64,000 bases of DNA from Onthophagus taurus (lineage: Eukaryota; Arthropoda; Insecta; Coleoptera; Scarabaeidae), in the NCBI RefSeq assembly GCF_036711975.1, contig NW_027248939.1, forward strand, positions 1-64,000, given 5' to 3'. The translations under genes were made by a program, and so were the position numbers. Shown piece after piece: positions 21,170 to 32,421 of the stretch. The notes under the pieces were generated by a model. It saw only the letters and a list, made by a program, of their open reading frames with translations. It had not been told where the DNA came from and made no database searches. Position 1 is the stretch's first letter, and every line of letters starts with the position of its first letter.

Positions 21170-22995
21170 AAAATAACAATAAATTGCAAGTAAGAGGTTA
21201 CTAATTTTATTTTTCTTTAAACTTAATTACCTTGCAACATGGATAATCACAATATAAACAGTAATAGGTTTAATTATAAATTTACCACCTGTACTTCTTT
21301 AGAAGTTAATGTAATGTTTGATGCATGTCATATGCTTAAGCTTGCCCGAAATACTCTAGCTGATAAAAAAATTATTAAATCTGCAACCGGAGATGTGCAA
21401 TGGTATTTCGTAAATGCCTTAAATGATTTGCAAAATAGTATTGGATTGAGATTTGCTAATAATCTAACTTCTCGACATGTTAATTTCAGAAATAGTATCA
21501 TGAAGGTGAAATTGGCAGCTCAGACTTTGAGTAGTGGAGTGGCTGATGCCATGGACTATTTACGAAAAAATGGGGACCAACAGTTCCAAAACAGCGAAGC
21601 TACAATTCATTTTATTAGAAATATAGATCGTCTTTTTGACATTCTCAATTCTCGTAATCCCTTTGCTAGTGGTTTCAAGAAGTCAATACGTGCTTCAAAC
21701 ATTAATACTATTAAAGCCGTCTTTTCAGAGACAACTAATTATATAAAAACTTTAAAATTAGACAATATTCCTATCTTTCTAAGCGGAAGGAAAATGTTTG
21801 CAATAGGATTTATTGTGAACATGCAGAGTACTTTAGACATCGCATATAAAGTATTATATAGGGAAGAGAATCCTTTAAAATATATTCTCACTTATAAAAT
21901 GTCACAGGACCATCTTGAATTATTTTTTAGTTGTGTTCGTGCCAGAGGTGGTTCAAACAACAATCCCAACTGTTTACAGTTCAAAAATTGTCTCAGACTT
22001 TGCTTTTCACCAAGAATATTGCGATTGAAACTGGGAATTGTTGTACTTTTGACAATTATGATTGTCTGCAATTTAAATCTGAAAAAAGATCTTTGCAAAA
22101 TGGAAATGAGCAATCAGAAGACGAAGAAATTATGAAATATGTTGGACTTACTGAAAGTATTAATTTATGCCTGTATGTACAGGATATTTTACATTATATA
22201 AGTGGATATATTGTAAAAAATATTATAAATAATATAAATTGTCAATTTTGTATTGACCTATTGATATTAAAAAATGACAGTCACCATAATTATGCAAAAG
22301 AAAACTTCACGCGACATGTGAATAGAGGCAATTTAATTTTACCATCCAATGCAGTCTATTTGATTGTAAAGGTGCTCGAAAAATCGTTCCAAGCTGTGGT
22401 GCTTAAAGAGCACCATTTAAAGAATGTCAAATCCAACGTTATTAAATGCGCCAAAGAAAATATTTGTGATAAGCATTCATTATTTTTCTTCCCAAACATG
22501 CATCCGATAAATGTTGAATTCGGAACACCATCGCATGAATATACTTTGTTCCATTTAATAGCCCAACATTTTATAAACATAAGAGCTAATCATTATGGAA
22601 AACAATATAATTTACAAAATGTTCTAAAGAATAATTCTTCTGTTCGCCAAAAACTAACTAAATTAATATTATTTAATAATGTATAATTTAAATATATCTA
22701 TGTTATATTTCTAATAAATAATCCAAAGAAAAACAAGCTTTGAAGTGTTTTTTATTTATTTCTTAAACTATAATAACTTAAATATATATTATTTGGTATT
22801 TTTCATCATTATTGAATAACATTATTTGAATTATTTAGTAAATATTGAATAAATTCATGCAGAATCATCCATTAGTTAGTACTATTTGTATTTCTTGCCG
22901 TTATAGAGTGGGGAACATGCTGGCGAGCCGGACCGTTTTCTCGACCAAGCGAATATCGTGAGCACGCACTCCAGTAAAGTATATGTATCTCGATG

Positions 22996-24080
22996 ATTTA
23001 CACTTAAAACTTAGTTAACTGAATTAAATAAAGAAATCTTTAAAGTTGATAAGTAGATAAATTAAAATTAAATGAAACACTATTTAATGTTAATATGAAT
23101 TTTCATTTACTTCAAAGAAAAAATATTTTCAATTCGAAAGATTAACATTTTACCATTAATAATTCACTTTCTTTCTAGTAAATATGAAAGTTCTAAATAT
23201 TAAGTACACTGAATTTAGATTAAAACCAAGTATCTATTATTGTAGGAGTTGTTGGTTGTAGAATTAAATAAAAATGCACTTGGTATTTAAATTGTTCAAT
23301 TTATTTAAATCACAAGATTATACTTTAATTGTATAAATTAACAATACTTCATAAATTAATACATTTTTTTAAACATAAACATGATTGTAAAAGCTGAAAA
23401 TAAGTAGCTATGCACGAATAAAATATAGTAACCTCAATAACAAAAATAAATGGAACTTTAAATTACTTTAATTTTTTTTTTGCAAGGCAAGTGTCTTCAA
23501 TACATTTCATTAAGATAAAATATCGAAGCTCCTATTTATAAAACTAAAAAATATTTCACTCTTTTTTAATCATAAACATAATTGTAAAAACTTGAATTTG
23601 CTTTAAATAATGTAAATATAAAACGATAGTTTTGAACATGTAGTAATAACATGTCTTTTAATACATGTAATAAAAACGTACAGCATTTTCAGACGAAAAT
23701 GTTGTAATGATTTTTTTTTGTGGTTGTTGATGACATCATGTAAGAAGAATTATGACGTTATGAGGGCGAGAAATATTTAATTACCATAGAAACTATCACT
23801 CAACGGACCTTGTTTCAAGAAGAACCGTCTTGTAAAATTATAATATTTGTCGGTAAATGAGTACATCTTGTGAGTCTACAATATTTGTAACTTCAGTTTT
23901 AGGTTGATCTACAAGAAAACACAACATGTGTTCATCGACCTTTCTCTGATTTAAATGATTCGTTACAAAATAAACTTTATCAATAAAAATAATATATGTA
24001 TATTATATTGTGAAATGAATAAGCAGGAAATCTGTGTTGTTTGATCCCGTAAGCAGTAAAAAAAAACAGTATATTTCAGG
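22996..24080. other. AT-rich spacer, no gene seen
   Basis: No open reading frame with a recognisable motif was found. A short string TAATCATAAACATAATTGTA occurs near 23570, with a close variant near 23370. These may be a small dispersed repeat. Nothing else stands out. Confidence 0.5.
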
Positions 24081-24112
24081 ACTAGGATCTAGGACAATTA
24101 AAACAACTATTT

Positions 24113-24162
24113 TAACATGCCAATATTTCGATTAAATTTTTAATCTTCCTCAGGGCTTGTTT
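24113..24162 (-). ncRNA. Variant hammerhead-like fold (PLE-C end)
   Basis: Minus strand: CUGAGGA fits CUGANGA; stem II is GAUUAAA with UUUAAUC (7 bp). GAAA follows, then only UAUU before GGCAUGUU, which pairs with AACAAGCC upstream with one mismatch. Stem III would be a single pair. This is unusual and may be a degraded or divergent ribozyme. Confidence 0.4.
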
Positions 24163-24449
24163 CTACAACAACAAAATATCAATAGAAAAACAGCATTAAA
24201 AAATTTAACATCTTAAACATATCTAAGTTCTTGAAACTGGCTTGGATTAATACAAAAAAACGTCGAAAACAATAAATTATTATCAAACTTTCATAACAGA
24301 AAAATCTATTCTCTTCTAACATGGAAACACACGTGTAAACGTCAACGCGTACAGTGATAGGAGGGATAGGTTCAAAAACTTAAAACTAAAAAACAACTAA
24401 CGCCCTCCTCCGTGAATCGGTTGGGAACGAGAATTACAAATAGCATGTA

Positions 24450-26372
24450 CAGGATGTCCCAATTTCGATGTCCGCATAGGCTATCTCCGAAACTAAAAGA
24501 GATAGAAAAAAAGTAGCTTACATGTCATGATCTCGTTTTTCGAGAAAATGTTAATGCCGAAAACTCCGAACAGCTATCGTCTTTTGTTTTCGCCCTATCA
24601 AAAAAACTGAAAATTCTTTGAAAACGACAATCGCGAATATCTCACTTATTATCAAAGATGGAGTATTATAAATAAAACATTATATGGGTAACTTTTTACG
24701 AAGAATTCAGTGGAGTAGGTAGAATTTTTATCCCATCTTTTATTTTCGAGATTTTAGACGTAACTTTATTTTTTTAAATGGAAACCATAGTTGGCTATGA
24801 CCTAAAATAATTTGTTATTTTCTTCTGATAACAAATATATATAGTTTGTGGGACATATTTCTTATAGTTATGGAATAATTAACAAAAATTCATTTTCTAT
24901 CTAAAACCAATGTATGTATTTAAAAGTTAATGTTGCTATGGTGATAACCACACATACTATGATGGAATATAATGTATCAAATAATTGCCAAAGTTTGTAT
25001 TTAAAAATTCGATAACAACTCTGGCATTATGTGCTGGTACGAAGCACCAGCATGTTAAGTGTCAAAGTATAACAAAACTGAATAAAACTTTACAATGAAT
25101 TTCGAAAATTATGAAACATGTAACATGATGGAATGCTATATGTTGTCAGATAAGAATGCCACGATAGCCGCGGAATTATATTTCACAAGGTATCCGGAAA
25201 GAAGACAACCGCACGTAAGAACCTTCAGCCAATTAGCAGAAAATTTAATAGATTTTTGGTCCTTCCCCAAACCACGTGCAAAAACATACCAAAATAACCT
25301 GCAAGAGGATGAAGTCAATATGTTGGCGTCACTTGCGATAAATCCTTCAACATCTTGCAGAGAAATTGAACAAGACGGCTGACCCAACAGCCGCTACTCT
25401 TGAATATGAAAGAAAAATAAGTATAAACCATACAAAGCGGGGCTTACTCATTATTTACGTGCCGGAGATGTCGATCTAAGATTAGAATTTTGTAGATGAT
25501 AGTTAGAAAAATTAAATAATCTGCTGTTTGTTCAAAATGTCATCTGGACCATCATACCGTCATCATACCGATGAAGTCTCTGAGTGTTCAAAGAAGATTG
25601 GGGTTCAATGTATGGTGTGCGCTTTTAGATAATAGATATTTGGCATATATTATCTACCATAAAAACTTAAACTCAGGTAAATACCTCAATATATTAAGGC
25701 AGCACATTGAGTCTTTGGTCGACAATTTGCCATTAAATATGTCTCAAATGATATATTTTCAATATGACGGAGCACCAACACATAATGCCAGAATTGTTAG
25801 TGAATTTTTAAATACTACTACAAACTTTGGCAATAATTGGAAACAATGTTTTCCATCATGGTATGGTTATCACCATAACAACATTAACTTTTAAATACAT
25901 ACAATAGTTTTAGATAGAATAAAATGAATTTTTGTTAATTATTCAATAACTATAAGAAATATACCCCACAAACTATATATATTTGTTATCAGAAGAAAAT
26001 AACAAATTATTTTAGGTCATAGCCAACTATGGTTTCCATTTAAAAAAATAAAGTTACGTCTAAAATCTCGAAAATAAAAGATGGGAAAAAAATTCTACCT
26101 ACGCCACTGAATTCTTCGTAAAAAGTTGCCCATATAATGTTTTATCTATAATACTCCATCTTTGATAATAAGTGAGATATTCGCGATTGTTGTTTTCGCA
26201 GAATTTTCAGTTTTTACCGATACGGCGAAAACAAAAGACGATAGCTGTTCGGAGTTTTCGGCATTAACATTTTCTCGAAAAACGAGATCATGACATGTAA
26301 ACTACTTTTTTTCTATCTCTTTTTTTCTCGTTTCGGAGATAGCCTATGCGGACATCGAAATTGGGACACCTG
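24450..26372 (+). mobile_element. mariner-superfamily element with about 520-bp inverted repeats
   Basis: TA flanks both ends (24448-24449 and 26373-26374). The left end CAGGATGTCCCAATTTCGAT matches the right end inverted (CAGGTGTCCCAATTTCGAT). The arms stay complementary from the tips to about 24965 and 25857, so roughly 520 bp of each side is inverted repeat and only about 890 bp is unique. The unique part holds a broken transposase. The element lies within the PLE-C tail. Confidence 0.92.
25095..25894 (+). pseudogene. mariner-type transposase with DUF4817-like N-terminus, truncated
   Basis: The first 95 codons (25095-25382) read MMECYMLSDKNATIAAELYF then TRYPERRQPHVRTFSQLAEN and EDEVNMLASLAINPSTSCRE. 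This is the DUF4817 helix-turn-helix pattern fused to many insect Tc1/mariner transposases. It ends in a stop. After a gap, a second open part (25571-25894) reads FNVWCALLDNRYLAYI and QMIYFQYDGAPTHNARIVSE, which holds the second catalytic aspartate (YDGAPTH). The first-aspartate block and the C-terminal part with the third acidic residue are not present, because the inverted repeat begins where they should be. The protein is inactive, and an intact helper would be needed to move the element. Confidence 0.85.
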
Positions 26373-27474
26373 TACACAAATGAAAAAAGGAAAAGTACAA
26401 AAAAAAACAAATTGAAATTCCATAAAAATAACTAACAATCACTATTAACGACCAACAATTTGGTGTGTTTTCCCCTCAAAACTTATTATAAAAATCGAAA
26501 ATTAAAGAGTAAATATTGCTAAGTAAACCTGTGTCTGTTTTAAAGTTAACTATGTTTTTCATATCTAATGTGAAACATTTCCAGAAACAAACGGTTATAG
26601 TAATTATTTTCCTTATCTTAAAATTTTTACGTTATCAAAGTCAAACAGATGTCCAGTTTCCAAAGAGGGTTGGAAAAGAGCGCAACTATTGTTTTTACAG
26701 TTCTTAAATTCATTTCTATGTTGGTTCATACGATTTTTTAACCATTGCTTTGTTTGGCCAACATAACAGCAATGACACTCTCCACAAGAGACACGATAAA
26801 TGACGTTAGATTGGTACCTTAAGGGCACTTTATCTTTTAAATTGGAAAAAACAGAAGCTAATTTGAATGGATAATGTTCTACAATTTTTAAACTGGAATC
26901 AGGGATGCTATCGTGAAAAATTTTAATTAATTTTTCCGTTAGACCAGGAACAAAAGTTAACTTCTTGTATGTAACAGGATCCTTTATAGTGTCACTATTG
27001 GTATTAACAAGGTTACTGATATTAAATAAAATTTTGTTGAGAAGTTTTATGTGGATAGTGATTTTGTAAAAAGATGTTTTTTAAAATATTTAAATTCTTA
27101 TGTAAAAATTGAGGATCTGAAATGTTTTGTATACCAATCAAACGTTAGCTTATTCTCAGAGTTTCTGATGACTTTGGTGTCCAAAAAGGGGACGAAATGG
27201 TCTTCATTTTCAACCTCTAGTGTGAATTGTATGTGTTTATTAAAATTATTGAAGGTTGTCAACACGAATGATTTTTTCTAACCTGTAGTCCATAACAATT
27301 TGTGATAGAATGGGTGAGATGGGTGAACCCATTGGAGTACCAAAAATTTGTTTATAAGTGGTGTTATCGAAGGTAAAATAAGTGTTTTCAAAAACAACAT
27401 TCAAAGCTTTTACAAATAAATCCTGATCAATGTCAAAAATGTCAGAAACAAGAGACCATCTTTCTTTGATTATA

Positions 27475-28033
27475 CAGGGTGATTTATAACATACGGAGCA
27501 GACTAAAAGGATAGGTACTAGGAGCCAAATTGAAGATATTTTTCTAATAAAATTTTGACCAGAACTTAATAATCACAAAGATATAGAACGTTAAAGTTGA
27601 AGTAATGGTCGAGCATTTCTTACCATATACGGTATTACACTACGCTTAAATTCAAACTGCGAATATTACGGAGTTACTTAAACAATGCATAATTAATAAA
27701 AATAATAAAATCTTTATAACATAGCAGTTACGGCTATTTAAAAATTTGTTAAAACGCTCAAACGGTGGTGTTTGTTTATTGAGAACCGCTGATACCATGT
27801 TTTTATTGCTGCTAATCCAGTTGATTTGGTTACTTAGCAACGGACAAGTATTTTAATTATTCTTTACTGAATATCAGCGGTTCTCAAAAATGGACGTTAA
27901 ATTATTTAAAAAATTAACATGCGATATCTATGTAACTATTAAGTTTTTAACAAAACATTATTAAGAAAATCTCTTCAGTTTTACCTCCAGTACCTACTCT
28001 TTTAGTCTGCTCCGTATGTTATAAATCACCCTG
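27475..28033. mobile_element. MITE (mariner-like), 559 bp, inside PLE-C
   Basis: Left end TA-CAGGGTGATTTATAACA, right end the complement followed by TA (28034-28035). The match continues for about 37 bases, through CGGAGCAGACTAAAAG. There is no coding capacity. The TA target duplication points to the Tc1/mariner superfamily. Confidence 0.9.
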
Positions 28034-28178
28034 TATGTACAACTAAGGACATAGGGATGTTGGTAAAAAGTTTTTTGTAATTCGCGACGGTAATGACAGC
28101 TATTACAGTACTCAAACGGGTGCTGTAATGAGACTCCTTACAGCATCCGATGCTGTAATGAGATTTTAGTAACATTTT

Positions 28179-28364
28179 ATGGAGCCAGTTCAAGTTGGTG
28201 ACATTGCGTCATTAATTTTTCTAGTTGTCAATGTGACAATTTTTGTCTATGGATGTTTAAACACGTTCTTAGCATCGAATACAAGGTCCACAATGATAAG
28301 GACATTGAACACTGAGAAATTTCTCTTATTTTGGGAGGTGTACATGAAACATTTTTTCAGGTGA
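28179..28364 (+). other. Short open frame of unknown origin inside PLE-C
   Basis: Sixty codons read MEPVQVGDIASLIFLVVNVT then IFVYGCLNTFLASN, with a hydrophobic segment of about 20 residues. The IFLVVNVTIFVYGC stretch recalls the sixth helix of insect odorant receptors (compare LLTFDGICILFYGC in Or1), and GTGAAT follows as a possible donor. The resemblance is short and may be chance. The frame sits in about 340 bp of DNA (28080-28420) that interrupts the PLE-C RT, so it must have come in by transposition or recombination. Confidence 0.25.
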
Positions 28365-29160
28365 ATACATTTTGTGTTTTGACAGTTTCTAATTGTCAAT
28401 TCAAATTTCTATTTTCAAGTGTTACGGTGAAAGAACGACGAAATCTCATAAGTAGCAGAGCCCACAGAAGAGATTATCGGTCTCAATGGTATGTCATCTT
28501 TATGTATTTTAGGCAAAAAGTATGCTCTAGATAAAGTGGAGTTGTATGTAGTAAGTTGTTTCAATGTGACTTCTTCTATTAACTTGTTTTCATAGATTTC
28601 TTTGACTAATTTATTTATTCTATATTGAATTATGCTAGTCATATCTTTGTTATTATCCACTTTTTTATATGTTGTTTTATCGTTTACCATACCTATCGCC
28701 TTCCCAATGTAATTCTTCCCCATATTGTGAAATTCCAAAGATGCCCTTTTTGACAATAATATCATGTTTTCGGTATTTTGTGTTATTAATTTCAATTTTC
28801 TCACACACCTTTTTTAATACCTTTTTTAAAATTTCAGGATAGATATTAAGTTTTATAAAGTCCACACAACACTTTTCGAATGATTTACTTGTTAAATGGA
28901 TGACAGAAGAAGTAAAAAAATTATTGACATTTTCTTCATTAGTACTTGACGCGACAGATTTGTTAATGTTAAATGAACAGGTTGTTAAACAATTTTGTTT
29001 AAAATTGCTTGCTATATGGCGTTTAAAAGAATACAAAGATTGGAAAGTTTGTGGGCAAACAGTGCACGAAAAATTGCACTATGTGTTTTTACATTTATGT
29101 ACATATTGTAAATGTTTAATGTGAATTTCAACGCTTTGAAATGATTTTCTACAAAGAAAA

Positions 29161-29559
29161 CAGTTTATATTTAAATTTTACAAGACGGTTAATTAGTAAA
29201 TAAAACAACGCATAAACGTTAAGGTAAGTTAAAGGCTTAACTTACCCTGTCAATTCGGAAATATATGCGGTTACTGCGACACTAGGAACATTATTGTCAT
29301 TTATTTCGTAAAAATACTATTCAATAAATTGCCAAGCCTGTAAACTGGTAAACTGGGGTTAGTATTTCAAATTAAGAAACCAAACAGCTTCGAATATAAC
29401 TTTTATTCTGAAACATTGCACTATATACAGTGTCCGCCAAAAGTCAGCAACACAGAAATACATATATAATAATATTGTAAAGTAAAAACACATTAAAAAT
29501 TGACAGCACTAGCAATTCAACATAACGACGACCAGTTATGAAAGGAACAAATAAACAGG
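29161..29559. repeat. Spacer with one end of the CAGTGTCC repeat family
   Basis: TA-CAGTGTCCGCC followed by AAAAGTCAGCAACA starts at 29426 and matches the copies at 6404 and 58022 for about 25 bases. The sequence after it differs. Nothing else was recognised. Confidence 0.5.
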
Positions 29560-31170
29560 TTAGACATTTGAAGACATAAATTTTATAAAGTATCTGTTGT
29601 TATTAAATTCTGTAATTTCGTTAAGAATTGGTCCTACTTTGTGTCTTTTATGCTTAAAAATCTGGAACTCTTCAATTAGGTCTAGCTCTCTCGATTTGTT
29701 TATTCTTTTTATTAGGTGTATGTTGTTAATGCTAGAATTGTGATTTTCATTTCTCAAATGTTTACAAAATGTGTGGATAAGCTCCTAGATAAATATTCTT
29801 TGGCTCTAGTTTTTAAATTACGCCCTGTTTGTCCTATATAGAATTTAGTACAATCTTCACAGATAATTTTATAGAGTCCACTTAACTCTCGATTGTCGAA
29901 TTTGTGGTTGGTATTAATTAATTGCTGACCTGAAATTTGGGTCTAATTTAACACATCGAGAGCCCGTCATTCATCTGAAAATATTCGTTGTTGAAAAGGA
30001 AGATGTTTTGACTACAAACCAGCACGAGGAGGTCGGATAAAGCTTGAATATTTTCGTATTTAAGTTTTAATTCAAAGTGTTTCTCTATTAAGTATTCCCT
30101 AACGATTGATATTGTCTTTTTTATGGGAATGTTGGCGTATAGATTAGTAATAGATATCAAAGGAAATTAGTTTTGAATTTTTAGAAAGAATTAAATTATT
30201 AGTTTTTTGTATTAGTTCGAGTGAATTTGTAATGTTGTAGCAAAATCTGTCCTTAAATATTGTAAGAAGATATTTTTGAGTAATTGCATGTTGGGGTGCA
30301 TGATTGGTCCAATGTTTTTATCCTCTTTGTGTAATTTAATTAAACTCTTCATTGTAGGGATTAACGGGTTCATAACAGAGGTGTTGTAAGTGTTAATGTT
30401 AAATTTATGTTCTTTATAATATTAAAGTTGTCTTCAAATTTCGTTTTTTTTTATGTGGGTTGAACATTAATTGGGCTTCCATTTTTATAGTTATGTCTGT
30501 GGGTTTTATATTGAATGGTAAATTTAGTTTATGGCTAGATTTTAAGATGGTAGTCTCTATATCATTGAAATGAACATTGCTCAAATTGGTGAATCTAGGT
30601 GCAAATGTGATTTCATCGAGATCTCTTACATTTATTCTTACTTTTATATTATGGTTAAATTTATCCATTCTCCTAATATGAAAGTACTTATTATTACAGG
30701 TAATATTATTCTTAGTAAGATTACAATTATCAATTTCGTCAGAAGTTACAAGTTTTGCAACATTTACGTTATTAGAATAATGAATATTAGTAATACTTTT
30801 ATTATTATGTGAGTCTTTAAACCTCTGGTTACCTTTTTCATTTTTTCCAGTCTTTCTAGCTTCTTCTTCTTAGTTTCTTTATTCTTCATTGTTCTATAAA
30901 TAGCTTCCTCTTGAAATCTTTCATACAATTCTTCGTACTCCAAATAGTGTAGATGCTCTTGAAGTTTTCGATGAATAAATTTTAATATTGAGTACGCTTT
31001 TTGTAGTGTCCACGAAGTTTCTTCTTTATTAACCTCTTCTCGAGTTGATCTTTTTGTTGTAGGAAAGGTTTAGGAACTTTCAGTTAAATCTTTCTTCTCG
31101 TTTCAATACAGTACTTCTTAGTGTTTGGATTAAAACAGATAACTCTGCTGTGAATAATGAAGCCAACGCA
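29560..31170 (-). pseudogene. Penelope-like element PLE-D pol remnant
   Basis: From the N-terminus (about 31170) there is a Lys/Glu-rich stretch with YSILKFIHRKLQEHLHYLEY. Then (30668-30414) comes DLDEITFAPRFTNLSNVHFN, the Penelope N-terminal mark. A diverged RT follows: HAITQKYLLTIF, then (30160-29948) ITNLYANIPIKKTISIVREY and NEYFQMNDGLSM, where motif A and the GLPMG region are recognisable but mutated. The GIY-YIG end (29940-29770) reads SGLYKIICEDCTKFYIGQTG then RNLKTRAKEYL, followed by a C-terminal tail (29757-29560). Part of the RT, including YVDD, is deleted between 29948 and 29930. There are several frame breaks. No hammerhead was found at its end, though the tail region is short. Confidence 0.82.
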
Positions 31171-31399
31171 TAATCCAGGTTCATCGTGAAAATATATTAA
31201 TAATAATAAACTTCAGATTAAGTACGATGAAAAATTATTTATTAAATGATATTGGTGCAATATTTTGTTTAAGTATAGGCCAGTTTGTGTTTATATCCAC
31301 TTTAGTATTGAGAATATCTCTTCTTCTAATATGGTAGGTACTTTTCCATTTTTCCACGACAGATTCTATTGGAGACTGATTATGACGCAACCATTCTTG

Positions 31400-31861
31400 A
31401 TCAGCGTTCACTCCATTCACTTCATCTACAGCCTTCACTTGTTGTTGTTTGATCCTTATCAGCAATTCGTTTTCGTTTTAAATTATATTTGCTTGTAATG
31501 AATCCGGCGATCTGATACTTTTTTATAATACTGTAGTATTTTTCAACTAGTTTCCCTCTTTGGGTTTTGCCACCAATGTATGTTATCTGTAAACATCAAT
31601 AAACATTATTGTACATAACTTTAATTTTATTATAAAACAAACCTCATTCTTTCCAGGAAATATATTTTTTATTTTCTTAGCGATATCCTGGTATACACCT
31701 TTTCCTTCCTCTACTTCGTGGTCTAATAGATATTGGGTTATTATAGCAGTTAGTGTATGCCTATTTTTTACACTTAAAAACTTCTCAACACCCCGATTTT
31801 TTAATATGGTTTTTCCACATACTGTAAATTCCAGCAATTTTTCTAAGTCCTTAAATGCCAA
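31400..31861 (-). pseudogene. Two-exon remnant of an unassigned insect repeat-encoded protein
   Basis: Exon A (31861-31642) reads MAFKDLEKLLEFTVCGKTIL, then RHTLTAIITQYLLDHEVE and KKIKNIFPGKNE, followed by a GTTTGT donor. An acceptor TTTACAG leads into exon B (from about 31590), ITYIGGKTQRGKLVEKYYSI then IKKYQIAGFITSKYNLKRKR. After a frameshift a downstream part (31465-31235) has ESVVEKWKSTYHIRRRDIL. The pattern of a short helical domain ending FPxE, then GKLVEKY, then a W...T...R block is one I recall from proteins repeated many times in insect genomes, but I cannot name the family or its role. The frameshift suggests it is not functional. Confidence 0.45.
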
Positions 31862-32012
31862 TTGTTCATATTTTATTAGAATAGATATTTAGAATAAAAC
31901 CCTAAAATGTATTATAAATATAAGCCTTTTAACAAATTAGTTTGGTTAATACAAACATATTTTTGTCTTCCAACCAAATAATGCTTTTAAATCGAGCTTT
32001 ACATTTAATTCT

Positions 32013-32421
32013 TTATTTCATTTCATTATAACGAAAAATTTTTAATATCTTTTTATAAATCTGACCTTCGTACCTAAGAGATAAGATAAGTTTAATACCA
32101 GTGATCTTAACAAAAACAAAGTTTGAGGTGAACAATTCCTTGTGTATAAAAGGTTCTTCGCTGGCATGTATGGTTGACTGAACTGATTTAATGTCAGCAA
32201 AAGATGATTTTAAACTTGATAGTATTGGTTCAGTTTCAATTGATGGTTCGGTGCATATCAAAAATTCTCCCCGTAATCTGAGTGGCTGACCATAAACCAA
32301 TTCTGCAAATGAACAACCTCAGTCCTGCTTCAGAGATGATCTGAGACCACTCGAACCACACTCTTTCCTTTTTCTCCTTATTACCTATCGTTCGCGAATT
32401 TGTTTTGTCAGATTTGACCAA
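32013..32421 (-). pseudogene. Ty3/Gypsy integrase C-terminal fragment (Gypsy-A)
   Basis: The minus strand reads SSLKQD, then an in-frame TGA, then GCSFAELVYGQPLRLRGEFL and EPFIHKELFTSNFVFVK. This is the region after the integrase core of a Gypsy element (family pattern SPAELVYG..LRLPGEF). It is closely similar to the piece at 36514-36837, so both belong to one family. No other domains lie next to it. From 32430 to 32850 I see nothing recognisable. Confidence 0.78.

Larger units (their letters stand above)
18210..21254 (-). mobile_element. Penelope-like element PLE-B with inverted partial second copy
   Basis: The insertion lies in P-element exon 4 and is bounded by the 12-bp duplication TAAACAGTAATA (18198-18209 and 21255-21266). 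A nearly complete minus-strand copy occupies about 18210-20450. From 20454 to 21254 the sequence is an inverted copy of 18210-19320, so the outer arms of about 800 bp face each other. The arms carry the C-terminal coding part, the 3' untranslated region and a hammerhead at each end. This head-to-head truncated arrangement is known for Penelope insertions. Confidence 0.93.
16805..22685 (+). pseudogene. P-element transposase (THAP9-like), four exons, disrupted
   Basis: Exon 1 (16805-16875) reads MVNSCSAYGCTNRQSTGSGL, the first cysteines of a C2CH THAP zinc finger. Exon 2 (16939-17197) finishes it with YSFLCSDHF, but TAA at 16964-16966 interrupts it just before KKWIKEVRRKNF. Exon 3 is 17268-17333. 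Exon 4 (from 17390) holds a basic coiled-coil stretch (KIKLRRKIKILQQQVKRRD), then the transposase core with CLVFDSMSIRKQ, VKGAYVGNVEYC and VTCDGAPANVQSFKNLGCNF. A Penelope element splits the frame after DVNSN; it resumes at 21267 with RFNYKF, then FDACHMLKLARNTL and YKMSQDHLELFFSCVRARGG. A frameshift near 21998 precedes the tail, which ends LILFNNV at 22685. All three splice junctions keep phase. The gene was cut-and-paste competent in design, but now has a stop, an insertion and a frameshift. Confidence 0.9.
16582..22995 (+). mobile_element. P-element-family transposon with THAP transposase, 8-bp TSD
   Basis: The left end CATCGAGGTATACTATATTT and the right end (inverted) CATCGAGATACATATACTTT both continue ACTGGAGTGCGTGCT, so the TIRs are about 35 bp. 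Both sides carry the exact 8-bp duplication ATTTACAC (16574-16581 and 22996-23003), the P-element hallmark. The full span is 6414 bp, of which 3057 bp is a later Penelope insertion with its duplicated target, leaving a 3.36 kb element. The transposase gene inside runs in the same direction. Confidence 0.95.
26613..29120 (-). pseudogene. PLE-C pol remnant (RT and GIY-YIG endonuclease)
   Basis: From the N-terminus (29120 downwards) it reads MYSFKRHIASNF, then SFEKCCVDFIKLNIYPEILK. After a frameshift comes GKNYIGKAIGMVNDKTTYKK, and LSRAYFLPKIHKDDIPLRPI follows by 28430. After foreign DNA the RT continues (27474 downwards) with KERWSLVSDIFDIDQDLFVK, then TYKQIFGTPMGSPISPILSQ. Next come PGLTEKLIKIFHDS and the endonuclease (26828-26613): NVIYRVSCGECHCCYVGQTK then LKNRMNQHRNEF. 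This lineage differs clearly from PLE-B in its nuclease (SCGECHCCYVGQT against SCSNCNAIYVGQT). The YVDD segment is not recognisable. Multiple frameshifts show it is dead. Confidence 0.82.
24081..29160 (-). mobile_element. Penelope-like element PLE-C, decayed and split by two DNA elements
   Basis: The coding parts lie between 26613 and 29120 on the minus strand. The stretch 24081-24447 looks like its 3' end, with a hammerhead-like fold at 24113-24162 and a GC-rich segment typical of Penelope tails. A mariner-type element (24450-26372) and a MITE (27475-28033) have landed inside. About 340 bp at 28080-28420 also interrupts the RT. The 3' boundary is inferred, not proven. Confidence 0.65.
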
